Shown: positions 17,143 through 24,788, numbered from the stretch's first letter. The stretch: DNA of 64,000 bases from Microtetraspora sp. NBRC 13810 (GCF_030268685.1 NZ_BSRQ01000010.1:186001-250000); one strand, 5' to 3'. A program made the numbers and translations. The notes: generated by a model not told the origin, from the letters alone.

Positions 17143-17479
17143 CGGCGCCGCCCTCCAGCCGGATCGACTCCAGGACCAGCTCGTCGCCGCCGGTGACGTC
17201 CACGTCGCCGCCGCAGCTCGGGCAGGCCGCGAGCGCGTCCGCGGACTCGGTCCGGCCGCCGCAGCCGCGGCAGTCCAGGGTGAACGGGACCACCACGAGG
17301 TCCAGCTCCGCGTCCTGGGCGGCGGTGCCGCCCGCCGCCAGCGCGAAGGCCTGGCCGAACGCCTCCGGGACCACCGCGTGTCCCGCGCCTATCCGGACCC
17401 GGACGCCGGTGACCCGCCGCCCCGCCGCCTCCTGCTGCACCAGGTCGACGAGCCCCTCGCACATGCCATGCTCATGCAT
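17120..17479 (-). CDS. hypA: HypA, nickel-insertion metallochaperone
   Basis: A 119-residue HypA that delivers nickel to the hydrogenase large subunit. The ATG was chosen because it gives MHEHGMCEG, with His2 as nickel ligand; an in-frame GTG three codons upstream would bury that histidine. The zinc domain has two CxxC-type pairs, DCRGCGG and ACPSCGG. The start codon overlaps the tail of the protease reading frame by eight bases. Its usual GTPase partner, HypB, is not encoded anywhere in this locus, which is unusual. Confidence 0.94.
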   Translation of the reverse strand: MHEHGMCEGLVDLVQQEAAGRRVTGVRVRIGAGHAVVPEAFGQAFALAAGGTAAQDAELDLVVVPFTLDCRGCGGRTESADALAACPSCGGDVDVTGGDELVLESIRLEGGADVSRHPR

Positions 17480-18404
17480 CGAATACACCTACATCTTGGT
17501 CATCTTGAGGTACCGCTCGATCTCCGGCCACTGGCGTACGACCAGCACCGTCACCGCGCCCAGCGTCAGCAGGGCCACGATCTTCGTCTTTCTCATCCCG
17601 TTCACCTCCTTCCAACAGGTCGTCGACCAGTGCGAGGGCCAGTTCGGCGGCCTGGCCGAGCACCGCCCGCACCGGGCTGCTGAGCCCGACGCACACGTCC
17701 TCGTCCGGGGCGCCGGTCGGCACCGTCGCCGGTTCGCAGGCCAGCACCAGGACCCGGCCGGGCGTGCGGCCCAGTTCCCTGGCGAGGCGCAGCACCTTCA
17801 CCGGGTCCATGCCGTGGGTGTCCACCGTCACGCCGTCTCCGGGCGGTTCCGCCTCCAGCACGGTGAGGGTTCCCGGCGCCACGCCGCGCGGGGCGGCGTC
17901 CACGAAGAGCACGGCGTCGTAGCCGCGTTGCAGGGCGTAGGCGAGGTCCATGCCGCGGATGCCGAAGTCGACGACGTCCACCCCCGGCGGCGGCGGCCGT
18001 TCGGCGAGCAGGCGGGCCACCTCGACGCCGAACCCGTCGTCGCCGAGGAAGACGTTGCCGATGCCGGCCACCAGGACGCGCGGCCGGGCGGGCGCCCCGG
18101 GGTCGTCCTCCAGCGGCTCGACCTCCTGGACGGAGTAGAAGAACCGGTGCCCCGGGAGCCCGGCCTCGCCCAGGTCACGGCCGGGATCGTCCTCCAGGGT
18201 GACGGCGAGGTGCAGGGCGCCGGTGTCGTCCTGCTCGACGCCCTCCACGATGGCGACCCGGCCGTCCATGGCCAGGTCGAAGATGTCCGTACGCGACCGG
18301 GGCCGCAGCCGTACCCTGCTGCCCGCGCCGACGCACACCCCGGCCACGGTCACCGTGTCCGGCCCGCGGCCCTCCATCCGCCGCCAGAAGTCCATCGCGC
18401 TCAC
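17472..18404 (-). CDS. Hydrogenase maturation protease with an extra N-terminal domain
   Basis: A 310-residue protein. The central part, from about residue 104 (RVLVAGIGNVFLGDDGFGVE) to about 262, is a HyaD/HupD-type endopeptidase that trims the C-terminus of the large subunit after nickel insertion; Asp, Asp and His ligands appear in GDDGFG, DFGIRGMDL and DTHGMDP. About 100 residues in front (GVCVGAGSRVRLRPRSRTDIF) form an additional domain not present in E. coli-type proteases. The last 48 residues are low-complexity and overlap the nested peptide and the hypA start, suggesting a lost original stop. The start is a GTG overlapping the previous TGA; an ATG three codons later is an alternative. 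Confidence 0.85.
   Translation of the reverse strand: MSAMDFWRRMEGRGPDTVTVAGVCVGAGSRVRLRPRSRTDIFDLAMDGRVAIVEGVEQDDTGALHLAVTLEDDPGRDLGEAGLPGHRFFYSVQEVEPLEDDPGAPARPRVLVAGIGNVFLGDDGFGVEVARLLAERPPPPGVDVVDFGIRGMDLAYALQRGYDAVLFVDAAPRGVAPGTLTVLEAEPPGDGVTVDTHGMDPVKVLRLARELGRTPGRVLVLACEPATVPTGAPDEDVCVGLSSPVRAVLGQAAELALALVDDLLEGGERDEKDEDRGPADAGRGDGAGRTPVAGDRAVPQDDQDVGVFDA
17489..17596 (-). CDS. 35-residue single-pass membrane peptide (DUF6893-like) nested in the protease tail
   Basis: A complete small reading frame, starting MRKTKIVALLTLGAVTVLVV and ending ERYLKMTKM, with an exceptionally good ribosome site (AAGGAGG, seven bases before the ATG). It encodes a short basic N-terminus, one hydrophobic helix of about 15 residues and a charged tail. 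The pattern is like small proteins labelled DUF6893 found in actinobacterial hydrogenase loci (recalled from memory). Here it lies wholly inside the 3' end of the preceding protease frame, in a different register. The peptide could be a membrane anchor or assembly factor. It ends ten bases before hypA. Confidence 0.65.
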   Translation of the reverse strand: MRKTKIVALLTLGAVTVLVVRQWPEIERYLKMTKM

Positions 18405-19678
18405 GCGCCACCCCCAGCCGCGGTGCCCGTCGCGGTGTCCGTCGCAGGGCCGGTCGCGGGGCTCGTCGCCCGGTCCGACGCGGGACCGGTCGCACGGTCG
18501 GTCGCGGGGCTCGTCGCCCGGTCCGACGCGGGACCGGTCGCACGGTCGGTCGCGGAGCCGGTCGCGGGGTTCGTGGGGCCGGGGGCGCGGAAGGTGCCGT
18601 GCAGCCGCATCAGCCGGTCCTGCGGCAGGGCGGCGCAGCGGTCCAGGATCTCCCGGCCCAGCGGGTCCCCCTCGCGGATCTCCCGCTGCTCGTCCTCGGT
18701 CAGGCAGAGCACGCTGAGGGTGAGCAACTGGTCGATCTCCGTGGCGTCGAAGAGGTCGCCGGGGCTCTCCGGCGCGATCTTCGGGTGGTCGTAGAGGATG
18801 ATCGGCGAGGACAGCACGGTGTGCCGGTCGCCCTCGGGCCCCGCCAGGACCGGCCAGGTGCCCGCGTTGCCGCAGCCGCGCGTCACCTCGCGCAGCGCGT
18901 CCGGCGGGTCCATCAGCGAGACGAACCGCCCGCGCGGCGAGCGCAGGATGGTGTGCGCGGAGACGAACGCGCGCTCGAGCGCCTCGGTACGGCTGTCGCC
19001 GGCCCAGCGGGTGGTGTTGACCACCTCGACGGTGATCCGGCAGACGTCCGGCGTCATCCGCTCGGCGCTCACCACCACCCGCCCGCGCAACGGCCGGCAG
19101 CTCCGGACCAGGGCGCCGGCACGGCGGCCGGGCGGATCCTCCACCCACTCGACCTGTTCCTCGCCCGGCACGTCGATCTCCACGACGGCGGGCTCGCGCA
19201 CCAGGTCGGCCAGGACCAGCCCGGACGCGCCGAACTCGCGCTCGGCCGCCTCCTCCCTGGGCACGTACCGCTCCCCGCCCGCGACCAGCTCCACCACCGG
19301 TTCGAGCCCCGATCCGGGCCCCTGCCCCGCTCCGGGGGCCGCTCCGGGAGCCTGGCCGGAGGAGCGGCGGGCCGCCGGGCGGGCCACATCCCTGCTGACG
19401 ACGTGCAGGAAGCGGACCAGCACGTCCACGGTGTCGTCCGGGCCGGCCTCGATCGGGATCTGGGTCCGCATCAGCCACGAGTCGCCCGCGTCCCGGTACC
19501 CGCGGGGGTGGACGCCGCCGAGCGTCCAGCGGCGGTTGTTCTTGAGGGCGGAGCGGCGGTAGGGCCACAGCAGGTATCCCTCGTAGAGCAGGGCCCGCGC
19601 GACCCGGGTCACCTCGTCCGTCGCCACCGGCTCCCCCGTCCCCGTCATCTCCGCCGCTCCGTCCCTCGTGTCGTCCAT
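18401..19678 (-). CDS. Uncharacterised hydrogenase-locus protein with C-terminal Ala/Thr repeat
   Basis: A 425-residue soluble protein that I recognise only as a member of conserved proteins found beside actinobacterial NiFe hydrogenases. No cofactor motif is evident. The folded part (residues about 20-375) includes SALKNNRRWTLGGVHPRGY, a VLVRFLHVVSRDV strand-rich area and a DPPDALREVTRGCGNAGTW block. A low-complexity segment near residue 105 (SGQAPGAAPGAGQGPG) and a C-terminal repeat of alternating ATGPASDR/ATSPATDR units frame it. The stop overlaps the GTG of the protease, so it is translated next to the maturation factors. A role in assembly or electron transfer is possible but unproven. 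Confidence 0.7.
   Translation of the reverse strand: MDDTRDGAAEMTGTGEPVATDEVTRVARALLYEGYLLWPYRRSALKNNRRWTLGGVHPRGYRDAGDSWLMRTQIPIEAGPDDTVDVLVRFLHVVSRDVARPAARRSSGQAPGAAPGAGQGPGSGLEPVVELVAGGERYVPREEAAEREFGASGLVLADLVREPAVVEIDVPGEEQVEWVEDPPGRRAGALVRSCRPLRGRVVVSAERMTPDVCRITVEVVNTTRWAGDSRTEALERAFVSAHTILRSPRGRFVSLMDPPDALREVTRGCGNAGTWPVLAGPEGDRHTVLSSPIILYDHPKIAPESPGDLFDATEIDQLLTLSVLCLTEDEQREIREGDPLGREILDRCAALPQDRLMRLHGTFRAPGPTNPATGSATDRATGPASDRATSPATDRATGPASDRATSPATGPATDTATGTAAGGGA
18453..18548. repeat. Two perfect 48-base tandem copies inside the 425-residue protein gene
   Basis: Bases 18453-18500 and 18501-18548 are identical and in phase, adding a duplicated 16-residue Ala/Thr/Asp/Arg/Pro segment near the C-terminus of the encoded protein. 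A third, degenerate copy begins directly afterwards. Perfect identity points to recent slippage or a copy number that varies between strains. Confidence 0.88.
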
Positions 19679-19681
19679 CGG

Positions 19682-20362
19682 TCAGAGTCCCTCCCGCGTG
19701 CCCGGCAGCAGGCTCGCGACGACGTCGTCCCAGCCGGGCAGCGCGTGCCTGACCTTGTAGGCGTAGAGCCGGTCGAACGTCTCCCGGTCCAGCCGCAGCC
19801 ACGCGCTGTGCGGGAAGTAGCGCTCCATGACGTCCTTCCAGACGGCGACCGGCATCGGGAAGTCCACGTCGGTGTCCCACGGGATCAGCGCGGCCTGGAG
19901 CAGCCCGTCCTCCAGGTAGAAGATCGTCCCGGTGAAGAGGAACTCCAGCGGGACCTCGCCGTCCGGCAGGACGTGCAGGTACTTCGCGGCGGCCACCTCG
20001 AAGTCGTACGTGCACGGCACGTGCAGCTCCACCTCGGTCTCGCCGTCGAACGGCGGCACCTGCACGGCGGCGTGCGCCCACAGCATGCTCGGCGCGGGCC
20101 GCTGGTGCGGGCCCTCCGGGCCGAGCAGCTCGCCGAGCCGCCGCCTGGTGGCCGGGTCGTAGGCGCGCCGGGCGACGGCGATGCGGATCTGCGCGTTCAG
20201 CGCCACGCCGCGGATCGGCGCCGTGCCGCCGGCGCCGATCCGCAGGGTGAACCCCAGCGTGGGCACGACGGCGAACTCCACCGCCGCCGCGCCCACCAGG
20301 CCGATCTTCAGTGCCGGCGGGCAGCCCTTCTCGCCGGCGGCCGGCCGTACGGCGGCGCTCAT
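19682..20362 (-). CDS. DUF6084-like hydrogenase-locus protein
   Basis: A 226-residue protein resembling a family I recall as DUF6084, found with group 1h hydrogenases. It is rich in beta strands, with ALNAQIRIAVARRAYDPATRRRLGELLG, VPCTYDFEVAAAKYLHVLPDGEVPLEFLFTG broken into shorter conserved patches, and a C-terminal YFPHSAWLRLDRETFDRL. No cysteines suited to a cluster and no membrane segment are seen. It overlaps the stop of a 70-residue protein by four bases and is followed by the 425-residue protein after three bases. Function unknown; the operon position suggests a structural or assembly role in the hydrogenase complex. Confidence 0.7.
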   Translation of the reverse strand: MSAAVRPAAGEKGCPPALKIGLVGAAAVEFAVVPTLGFTLRIGAGGTAPIRGVALNAQIRIAVARRAYDPATRRRLGELLGPEGPHQRPAPSMLWAHAAVQVPPFDGETEVELHVPCTYDFEVAAAKYLHVLPDGEVPLEFLFTGTIFYLEDGLLQAALIPWDTDVDFPMPVAVWKDVMERYFPHSAWLRLDRETFDRLYAYKVRHALPGWDDVVASLLPGTREGL

Positions 20363-20571
20363 GCCGGGAAGAGGCCGGGCATCGCCGGGTCGATGGGCTC
20401 GCGGTCCTCGGGGTTGATCCCGGTGGACCGGGCGGCCGAGGCCCGCCCGTCGATCTCGTGGCCGGACATCCGCTCGTAGCCGCCGACCTCGTTGCCCTGC
20501 CTGACCTTGGCGGTGTGCGAAGGGGCGTCGGGGCGCACGTCGGGCCGGCCCGTCCTGATGCTGTTCGTCAT
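20359..20571 (-). CDS. 70-residue hydrophilic hydrogenase-locus protein
   Basis: A short, charged protein starting MTNSIRTGRPDVRPDAPSH and ending DPAMPGLFPA, with no predicted membrane segment or metal motif. The start is the ATG whose first base overlaps the stop of the upstream gene, and its TGA overlaps the ATG of the DUF6084-like gene, so it is very likely translated despite its size. I do not recognise a function. Its small size and hydrophilic, probably partly disordered character would fit a linker or assembly peptide. Confidence 0.65.
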   Translation of the reverse strand: MTNSIRTGRPDVRPDAPSHTAKVRQGNEVGGYERMSGHEIDGRASAARSTGINPEDREPIDPAMPGLFPA

Positions 20572-21245
20572 CGTGGGACTCCTTTCTGCTCTCCGATCGG
20601 CATGGGTCTGGCCCGGTGGCGCAGACCGGCGAAGAACCCGGCGACGGCGCGCCAGACGTCCGCGCCCCCCGCGAGGCCCTGCCACCGCGTCCGCAGCAGG
20701 GCCACGAGGGCGTAACAGTCGTCGATCGGCACCAGCCAGTGGTCCCGCGCGCCGTCCGTACGGTCGATCAGGAGGGCCTCCACGTCCGGCGCGAGCCGCG
20801 TCAGCACCGGGTTGGCCGCCTCCACCGCCGCCCAGGTCCGCCCGTCCACCGGCGCCTCCACCGCCCCGGCGGGGCTCGGGTAGAGGACCACCGTCCGGTC
20901 CGCGGCCGAGTCGCGGTAGGCGAACGCCATCCGCACGGGGATGTTCAGCGCCGCCCAGGTGGCGTCGTCCAGGGCGAAGCCGGGCAGGTGCCACCGGCGG
21001 TCCGGAACCAGGCGGTACCGGTCGCCGGCGGCGGGCGGCCGGTCGAACAGCAGGGCGCACGGCCGGCAGGCGCAGCGCGGCTCGCGCACGCCCGGCTCCA
21101 CCAGGTGGCGGTGCTCCTCGGCGATCGGCGCGGCGCACAGTTCGCACCGGTGCGCGGGCTCCCCGCCCGGCCCGCCGCCGGCCGGCGGCCCGGCCGGGCG
21201 GTCGAGGATCGCGCGCAGGCCGCCGCCCGCCCTCCGCTCACTCAC
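20568..21245 (-). CDS. DUF5947-like hydrogenase-locus protein with an N-terminal zinc motif
   Basis: A 225-residue protein that matches my memory of DUF5947 proteins in actinobacterial hydrogenase clusters. Near the N-terminus are two cysteine pairs, HRCELCAAP and RCACRPC, about 25 residues apart, likely a zinc ribbon or possibly a cluster site. The remainder is an alpha/beta domain with FDRPPAAGDRYRLVP, NIPVRMAFAYRDS and a conserved-looking DDCYALVALLRTRWQGL. It overlaps both neighbours by four to eight bases. Function is unknown. A partner for the NifU-like protein next to it in cluster delivery is a reasonable guess only. Confidence 0.72.
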   Translation of the reverse strand: MSERRAGGGLRAILDRPAGPPAGGGPGGEPAHRCELCAAPIAEEHRHLVEPGVREPRCACRPCALLFDRPPAAGDRYRLVPDRRWHLPGFALDDATWAALNIPVRMAFAYRDSAADRTVVLYPSPAGAVEAPVDGRTWAAVEAANPVLTRLAPDVEALLIDRTDGARDHWLVPIDDCYALVALLRTRWQGLAGGADVWRAVAGFFAGLRHRARPMPIGEQKGVPR

Positions 21246-21771
21246 CGGCGGCCGCCTGGACGCCGGGACGGCCGCGGGTCAGGCTGTCCACGGAGATCAC
21301 CACCGGCGGCGGGTCGCACTCCTCGACCTCCACCCGGTCGAGTTCGGGGGCCGCCTGCCGGATCGCCTCGGCGAGGACGTCGGCGGGGCGCGCCCCCGAA
21401 CCGCAGCCGCCCCGGCGGCGGCGCAGCCGTACCCGGGCCACGCCGTCGCACACCTCGACCGCCTCCACGACCGCGCCGCCGAGGCGGAGCCGGACCCGCT
21501 TCGCGGCCCTGGCGGCCCGGGCGGCGGTGTCCAGCGGGTGCAGGTCGTGCAGCAGGAGCAGGTGCTCGACGAGCTCGTCGTCGGCCAGCGTGGCCGTCAG
21601 CCGCTCGCCGCCGGCCGCGGCGATCCGGGCCAGGCCCTCCCCATACAGGTCGAGGACCGCGCGGACCAGCTCGACGGCGGGCTCCGGATCGGGCAGCCGC
21701 TGGATGCGGTCCAGCAGCTCCTCGACCCGCGCCACCAGGGCGGCGGCCTTCTCCTCCTCCGGTGCCGTCAT
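21238..21771 (-). CDS. NifU-like C-terminal-domain protein of the hydrogenase operon
   Basis: A 177-residue protein with a helical N-terminal half and a C-terminal part like the NifU scaffold domain (VRLRRRRGGCGSGARPADVLAEAI broken as RRRGGCGSGARPA and AIRQAAPELDRVEV). NifU scaffolds hold a transient 4Fe-4S cluster through a CxxC pair; here only one cysteine of the usual pair remains, with other cysteines in VEVCDG and EECDPP. It follows the large-subunit gene by ten bases. A role in supplying or tuning iron-sulfur clusters of the small subunit is plausible, but scaffold activity is uncertain without the second cysteine. Confidence 0.72.
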   Translation of the reverse strand: MTAPEEEKAAALVARVEELLDRIQRLPDPEPAVELVRAVLDLYGEGLARIAAAGGERLTATLADDELVEHLLLLHDLHPLDTAARAARAAKRVRLRLGGAVVEAVEVCDGVARVRLRRRRGGCGSGARPADVLAEAIRQAAPELDRVEVEECDPPPVVISVDSLTRGRPGVQAAAGE

Positions 21772-21781
21772 GTCAGGACCC

Positions 21782-23587
21782 TCACGACCGGCCCTGGCCG
21801 GAGACGGCGGCGCCGAGCGTCGGGGAGTGCACCTGGCGCAGCACCCGGCCCGGGCCGAGGTACATGTGCACGCCGCAGGGCAGGCACGGGTCGAAGCTGC
21901 GTACCGTGCGCATGATGTCGATGCCCTTGAAGTTCTCCGGGCCGTTCTCCTCGAAGATGTGCATCCCCTGCACCGCGTCCTCGTAGGGGCCGGGAGTGCC
22001 GTAGACGTCCCGCGGGCTCGCGTTCCACGGGGTGGGCGGGTACGGGTGGTAGTTGGCGATCTTGCCCTCGCGGATCACCATGTGGTGCGACAGCACGCCG
22101 CGGACCGCCTCGTGGAAGCCGCAGCCGATCGCCTCCTCCGGCACCTCGAAGTCGGTGAAGACCTTGGTCCGCCCGGCGCGCACCTCCTCCAGCCCCTTCT
22201 CCACGAAGAAGACGGCCATCGCCGCGGAGTAGGCGACGAAGTACATCCGGGCGCGGTTGCGTTCGATGGTGTTGGACCACTGGGGGATCTTCCACTCGAA
22301 GGTCATCTCCGGGTAGGCCCCGCTCTTGGGCAGGTTGATCTGCACGCTGCGCCCGGTGGCCTTGACGGTGCCGGTGTCCACCAGGCCGGCCAGCGCGGTC
22401 GTCCACAGCCGGGCCAGCGGGCCGCCGCCGGTGTCCAGCGCGAGGTGGTCGCCGGTGCGCTGGTCGTACCAGCGCGGGCTCATCACCCAGCTGTAGTTGC
22501 CGTCGTCGAGGTTTCGCTTCTGCGGCCTGGGCAGCGTGGTCTGGTTCCACGGGTGGCGCTGGTCCACCGGGTTGCCGAGCGGGTCGTGGCTGACGAAGGT
22601 CTCCTCGTTCACCCAGTCGTCGTAGTACGAGCTGCCCAGCAGGATCCGGATGCCGAGGTTGATGTCCACCAGGTTGGTGGTGAGCAGCTCGCCGTCCAGG
22701 ACGATGCCCGGGGTGACGAACATCGACTGTCCCCAGTCGCCCATCGTCCGGTAGTCGTAGTCGACGACGTCCGGATCCTGGAAGGAGCCCCAGCAGCCCA
22801 GCATGACGCGGCGCCGGCCGACCTCCTCGTAGCCCGGCAGGGCCTCGTAGAAGAAGTCGAAGACGTCGTCGTTCATCGGGACGGCCTTCTTGACGAAGTC
22901 GAGCACCTTCAGCAGCCGGACCAGGTAGTCGGTGAACAGCTGCGGGGTGGCGACCGTGCCCACGCCGCCCGGGTAGAGCGTCGAGGGGTGCACGTGCCGC
23001 CCCTCCATCAGGCAGAACATCTCCCGGGTGAGCCGGCTCATGTGCAGCGCCTCGCGGTACATCGCGCCGGTGAACGGGTTGAACGCGCGCATGATGTCGG
23101 CGATGGTGCGGTAGCCGTGGATGTCCCCGCGCGGCGCCTCGGTCACCTCCGCGGTGCGCAGCAGGCTCGGGTTCGTCTCCTTGACCATCTGCTCGCAGTA
23201 GTCGACGAACACCAGGTTGTCCTGGAAGAGCGTGTGGTCGAACATGTACTCGGCCGCCTCGCCGAGGTTCATGATCCAGTCGGCCAGCGGCGGCGGCTTG
23301 ATGCCGTACGCCATGTTCTGCGCGTAGATCGAGCAGGTCGAGTGGTTGTCACCGCAGATGCCGCAGATCCTGCTGGTGATGAAGTGCGAGTCGCGCGGGT
23401 CCTTGCCGCGCATGAAGACGCTGTAGCCGCGGAACAGCGACGAGGTGCTCTTGCACTCGACCACCTCGTTGTTGTTGAAGTCGATCTTGGTGTAGATGCC
23501 CAGGTTGCCGATGATCCGGGTGATCGGATCCCAGGACATCTCCACCAGTTGCCGGGTCTCCTGCGCCTCCTCCGAGCGGATAGCCAC
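21782..23587 (-). CDS. hhyL: NiFe hydrogenase large subunit, actinobacterial type (group 1h-like)
   Basis: A 601-residue NiFe-site subunit. The L1 motif SRICGICGDNH contains C75 and C78, and the L2 motif SFDPCLPCGVH lies near residue 574, giving the four cysteines that bind nickel and iron. The 27-residue tail after the L2 His should be removed by the maturation protease. Sequence blocks (STCSIYAQNMAYGIKPPP, NPSLLRTAEVTEAPRGDIHG) match the oxygen-insensitive hydrogenases that let aerobic bacteria oxidise atmospheric H2. The start is a GTG with an AAAGGGGG ribosome site seven bases upstream, fourteen bases after the small-subunit stop. No signal peptide. Confidence 0.95.
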   Translation of the reverse strand: MAIRSEEAQETRQLVEMSWDPITRIIGNLGIYTKIDFNNNEVVECKSTSSLFRGYSVFMRGKDPRDSHFITSRICGICGDNHSTCSIYAQNMAYGIKPPPLADWIMNLGEAAEYMFDHTLFQDNLVFVDYCEQMVKETNPSLLRTAEVTEAPRGDIHGYRTIADIMRAFNPFTGAMYREALHMSRLTREMFCLMEGRHVHPSTLYPGGVGTVATPQLFTDYLVRLLKVLDFVKKAVPMNDDVFDFFYEALPGYEEVGRRRVMLGCWGSFQDPDVVDYDYRTMGDWGQSMFVTPGIVLDGELLTTNLVDINLGIRILLGSSYYDDWVNEETFVSHDPLGNPVDQRHPWNQTTLPRPQKRNLDDGNYSWVMSPRWYDQRTGDHLALDTGGGPLARLWTTALAGLVDTGTVKATGRSVQINLPKSGAYPEMTFEWKIPQWSNTIERNRARMYFVAYSAAMAVFFVEKGLEEVRAGRTKVFTDFEVPEEAIGCGFHEAVRGVLSHHMVIREGKIANYHPYPPTPWNASPRDVYGTPGPYEDAVQGMHIFEENGPENFKGIDIMRTVRSFDPCLPCGVHMYLGPGRVLRQVHSPTLGAAVSGQGRS

Positions 23588-23601
23588 CGGGCGCCCCCTT
23601 T

Positions 23602-24645
23602 CTAGAAGATCTGCCTCGGCTCGTAGCCGCTCGTCAGTTCCGGACGGTTGTGGTGCCACTTGGGCTCTTTGTTGACCGTCTTGTTGGTGATGCCGCGAAG
23701 TTTGCGGATGAGCGTCCCGTAGGCGCCGGTGAGGGTGGCGGAGACGGTCGCGCCGGGCGGCTGGTCCATGAACGGCATGAACTTGTCGGGGAAGCCGGGC
23801 ATCGTGCAGCCGATGCAGATGCCGCCGACGTTGGGACAGCCGCCGATCCCGTCCATCCACCCGCGCTTGGTGACGTTGCAGTTGACCACCGGCCCCCAGC
23901 AGCCGATCTTCACCTGGCACTTGGGCGAGTTGTAGTCCAGCGCGAAGTCACCCTGCTCGTAGTAGCCGGCCCGGTCGCAGCCCTCGTGCACGGTCTTGCC
24001 GAACAGCCAGGTGGGCCGCAGTTCCTTGTCCAGCGGGATCATCGGCGCGAGACCGGCGACCTGGTAGAGCAGCCAGGTGAGGGTCTCCATGAAGTTGTCG
24101 GGCTGCACGGGGCAGCCGGGCACGTTGACGATGGGCAGCCCGCCGGCCGACCGGAAGTCCTTCCCGAGGTAGTCGGCCAGGCCCATGCAGCCGGTGGGGT
24201 TGCCGGCCATGGCGTGGATGCCGCCGTACGTCGCGCAGGTGCCGGCCGCGACCACCGCCCACGCCTTCGGCGCCAGCCGGTCGATCCACTGGTTGACGGT
24301 GATGGGCTGCCCGGTGATCGGGTCGTTGCCCATCGACGTCCAGTAGCCCTCGCCGTTGATCTTCTCGTTCGGGATCGAGCCCTCCACCACGAAGATGAAC
24401 GGGCCGAGCTCGTCGTGCCACGCCTTGTTGAAGGCGGTCATGAACTCCTCGCCCACCTCCGCCGCGAGCACCTTGTTGTGCAGGTGCACCTTGGGCAGTC
24501 CGGGGACCAGGCCGAGCAGCACGTCCTCGATGCTCGGCAGCGTCGCCGCGGTGACCGAGACCGTGTCCCCGTCGCAGCTCATTCCCTCGGAGGTCCACAG
24601 GATGTGAACCTCTTGCACAGCTGTGTCCGTTCTGGCTGCACTCAT
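23602..24645 (-). CDS. hhyS: NiFe hydrogenase small subunit, actinobacterial type (group 1h-like)
   Basis: A 347-residue iron-sulfur subunit. It has neither a Tat signal nor a C-terminal membrane helix, so the enzyme is probably soluble or peripherally attached. The N-terminal motif GMSCDGDTVS has one cysteine (C24) followed by Asp, the pattern in the Ralstonia actinobacterial-type enzyme where an aspartate and three cysteines bind the proximal 4Fe-4S cluster. Further ligand regions are GTCATYGG, VPGCPVQPDN, HEGCDRAGYYEQGDF, IGCWGPVVNCNV and GICIGCTMPGFPDKF. It is the first gene of a long operon that ends with hypE; an AAGGGGG ribosome site precedes the ATG. Confidence 0.95.
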   Translation of the reverse strand: MSAARTDTAVQEVHILWTSEGMSCDGDTVSVTAATLPSIEDVLLGLVPGLPKVHLHNKVLAAEVGEEFMTAFNKAWHDELGPFIFVVEGSIPNEKINGEGYWTSMGNDPITGQPITVNQWIDRLAPKAWAVVAAGTCATYGGIHAMAGNPTGCMGLADYLGKDFRSAGGLPIVNVPGCPVQPDNFMETLTWLLYQVAGLAPMIPLDKELRPTWLFGKTVHEGCDRAGYYEQGDFALDYNSPKCQVKIGCWGPVVNCNVTKRGWMDGIGGCPNVGGICIGCTMPGFPDKFMPFMDQPPGATVSATLTGAYGTLIRKLRGITNKTVNKEPKWHHNRPELTSGYEPRQIF

Positions 24646-24713
24646 AGCCCTGAGCCCCCTTGTCGGCCAACTTGGGCATCACGTCGTGTCTATCAACCCG
24701 CGGACACGTTGAG

Positions 24714-24732
24714 TAAGTGCCGATCGCACTTA
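24714..24732. promoter_or_regulatory. Inverted repeat in the hydrogenase promoter region
   Basis: TAAGTGC-CGATC-GCACTTA forms two perfect seven-base arms around five bases, about 70 bases upstream of the small-subunit start and just before a divergent membrane-protein gene. The whole intergenic segment (24646-24788) should hold both promoters. The repeat is a good operator candidate for the hydrogenase operon; the PadR protein of the locus is one possible ligand, but no evidence identifies the binder. Confidence 0.5.
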
Positions 24733-24788
24733 GTAGTCGCCGACGTGGGCAGGGAGACCGGGAAGCCGTCCAGTGGAAGGTCGAGCCC

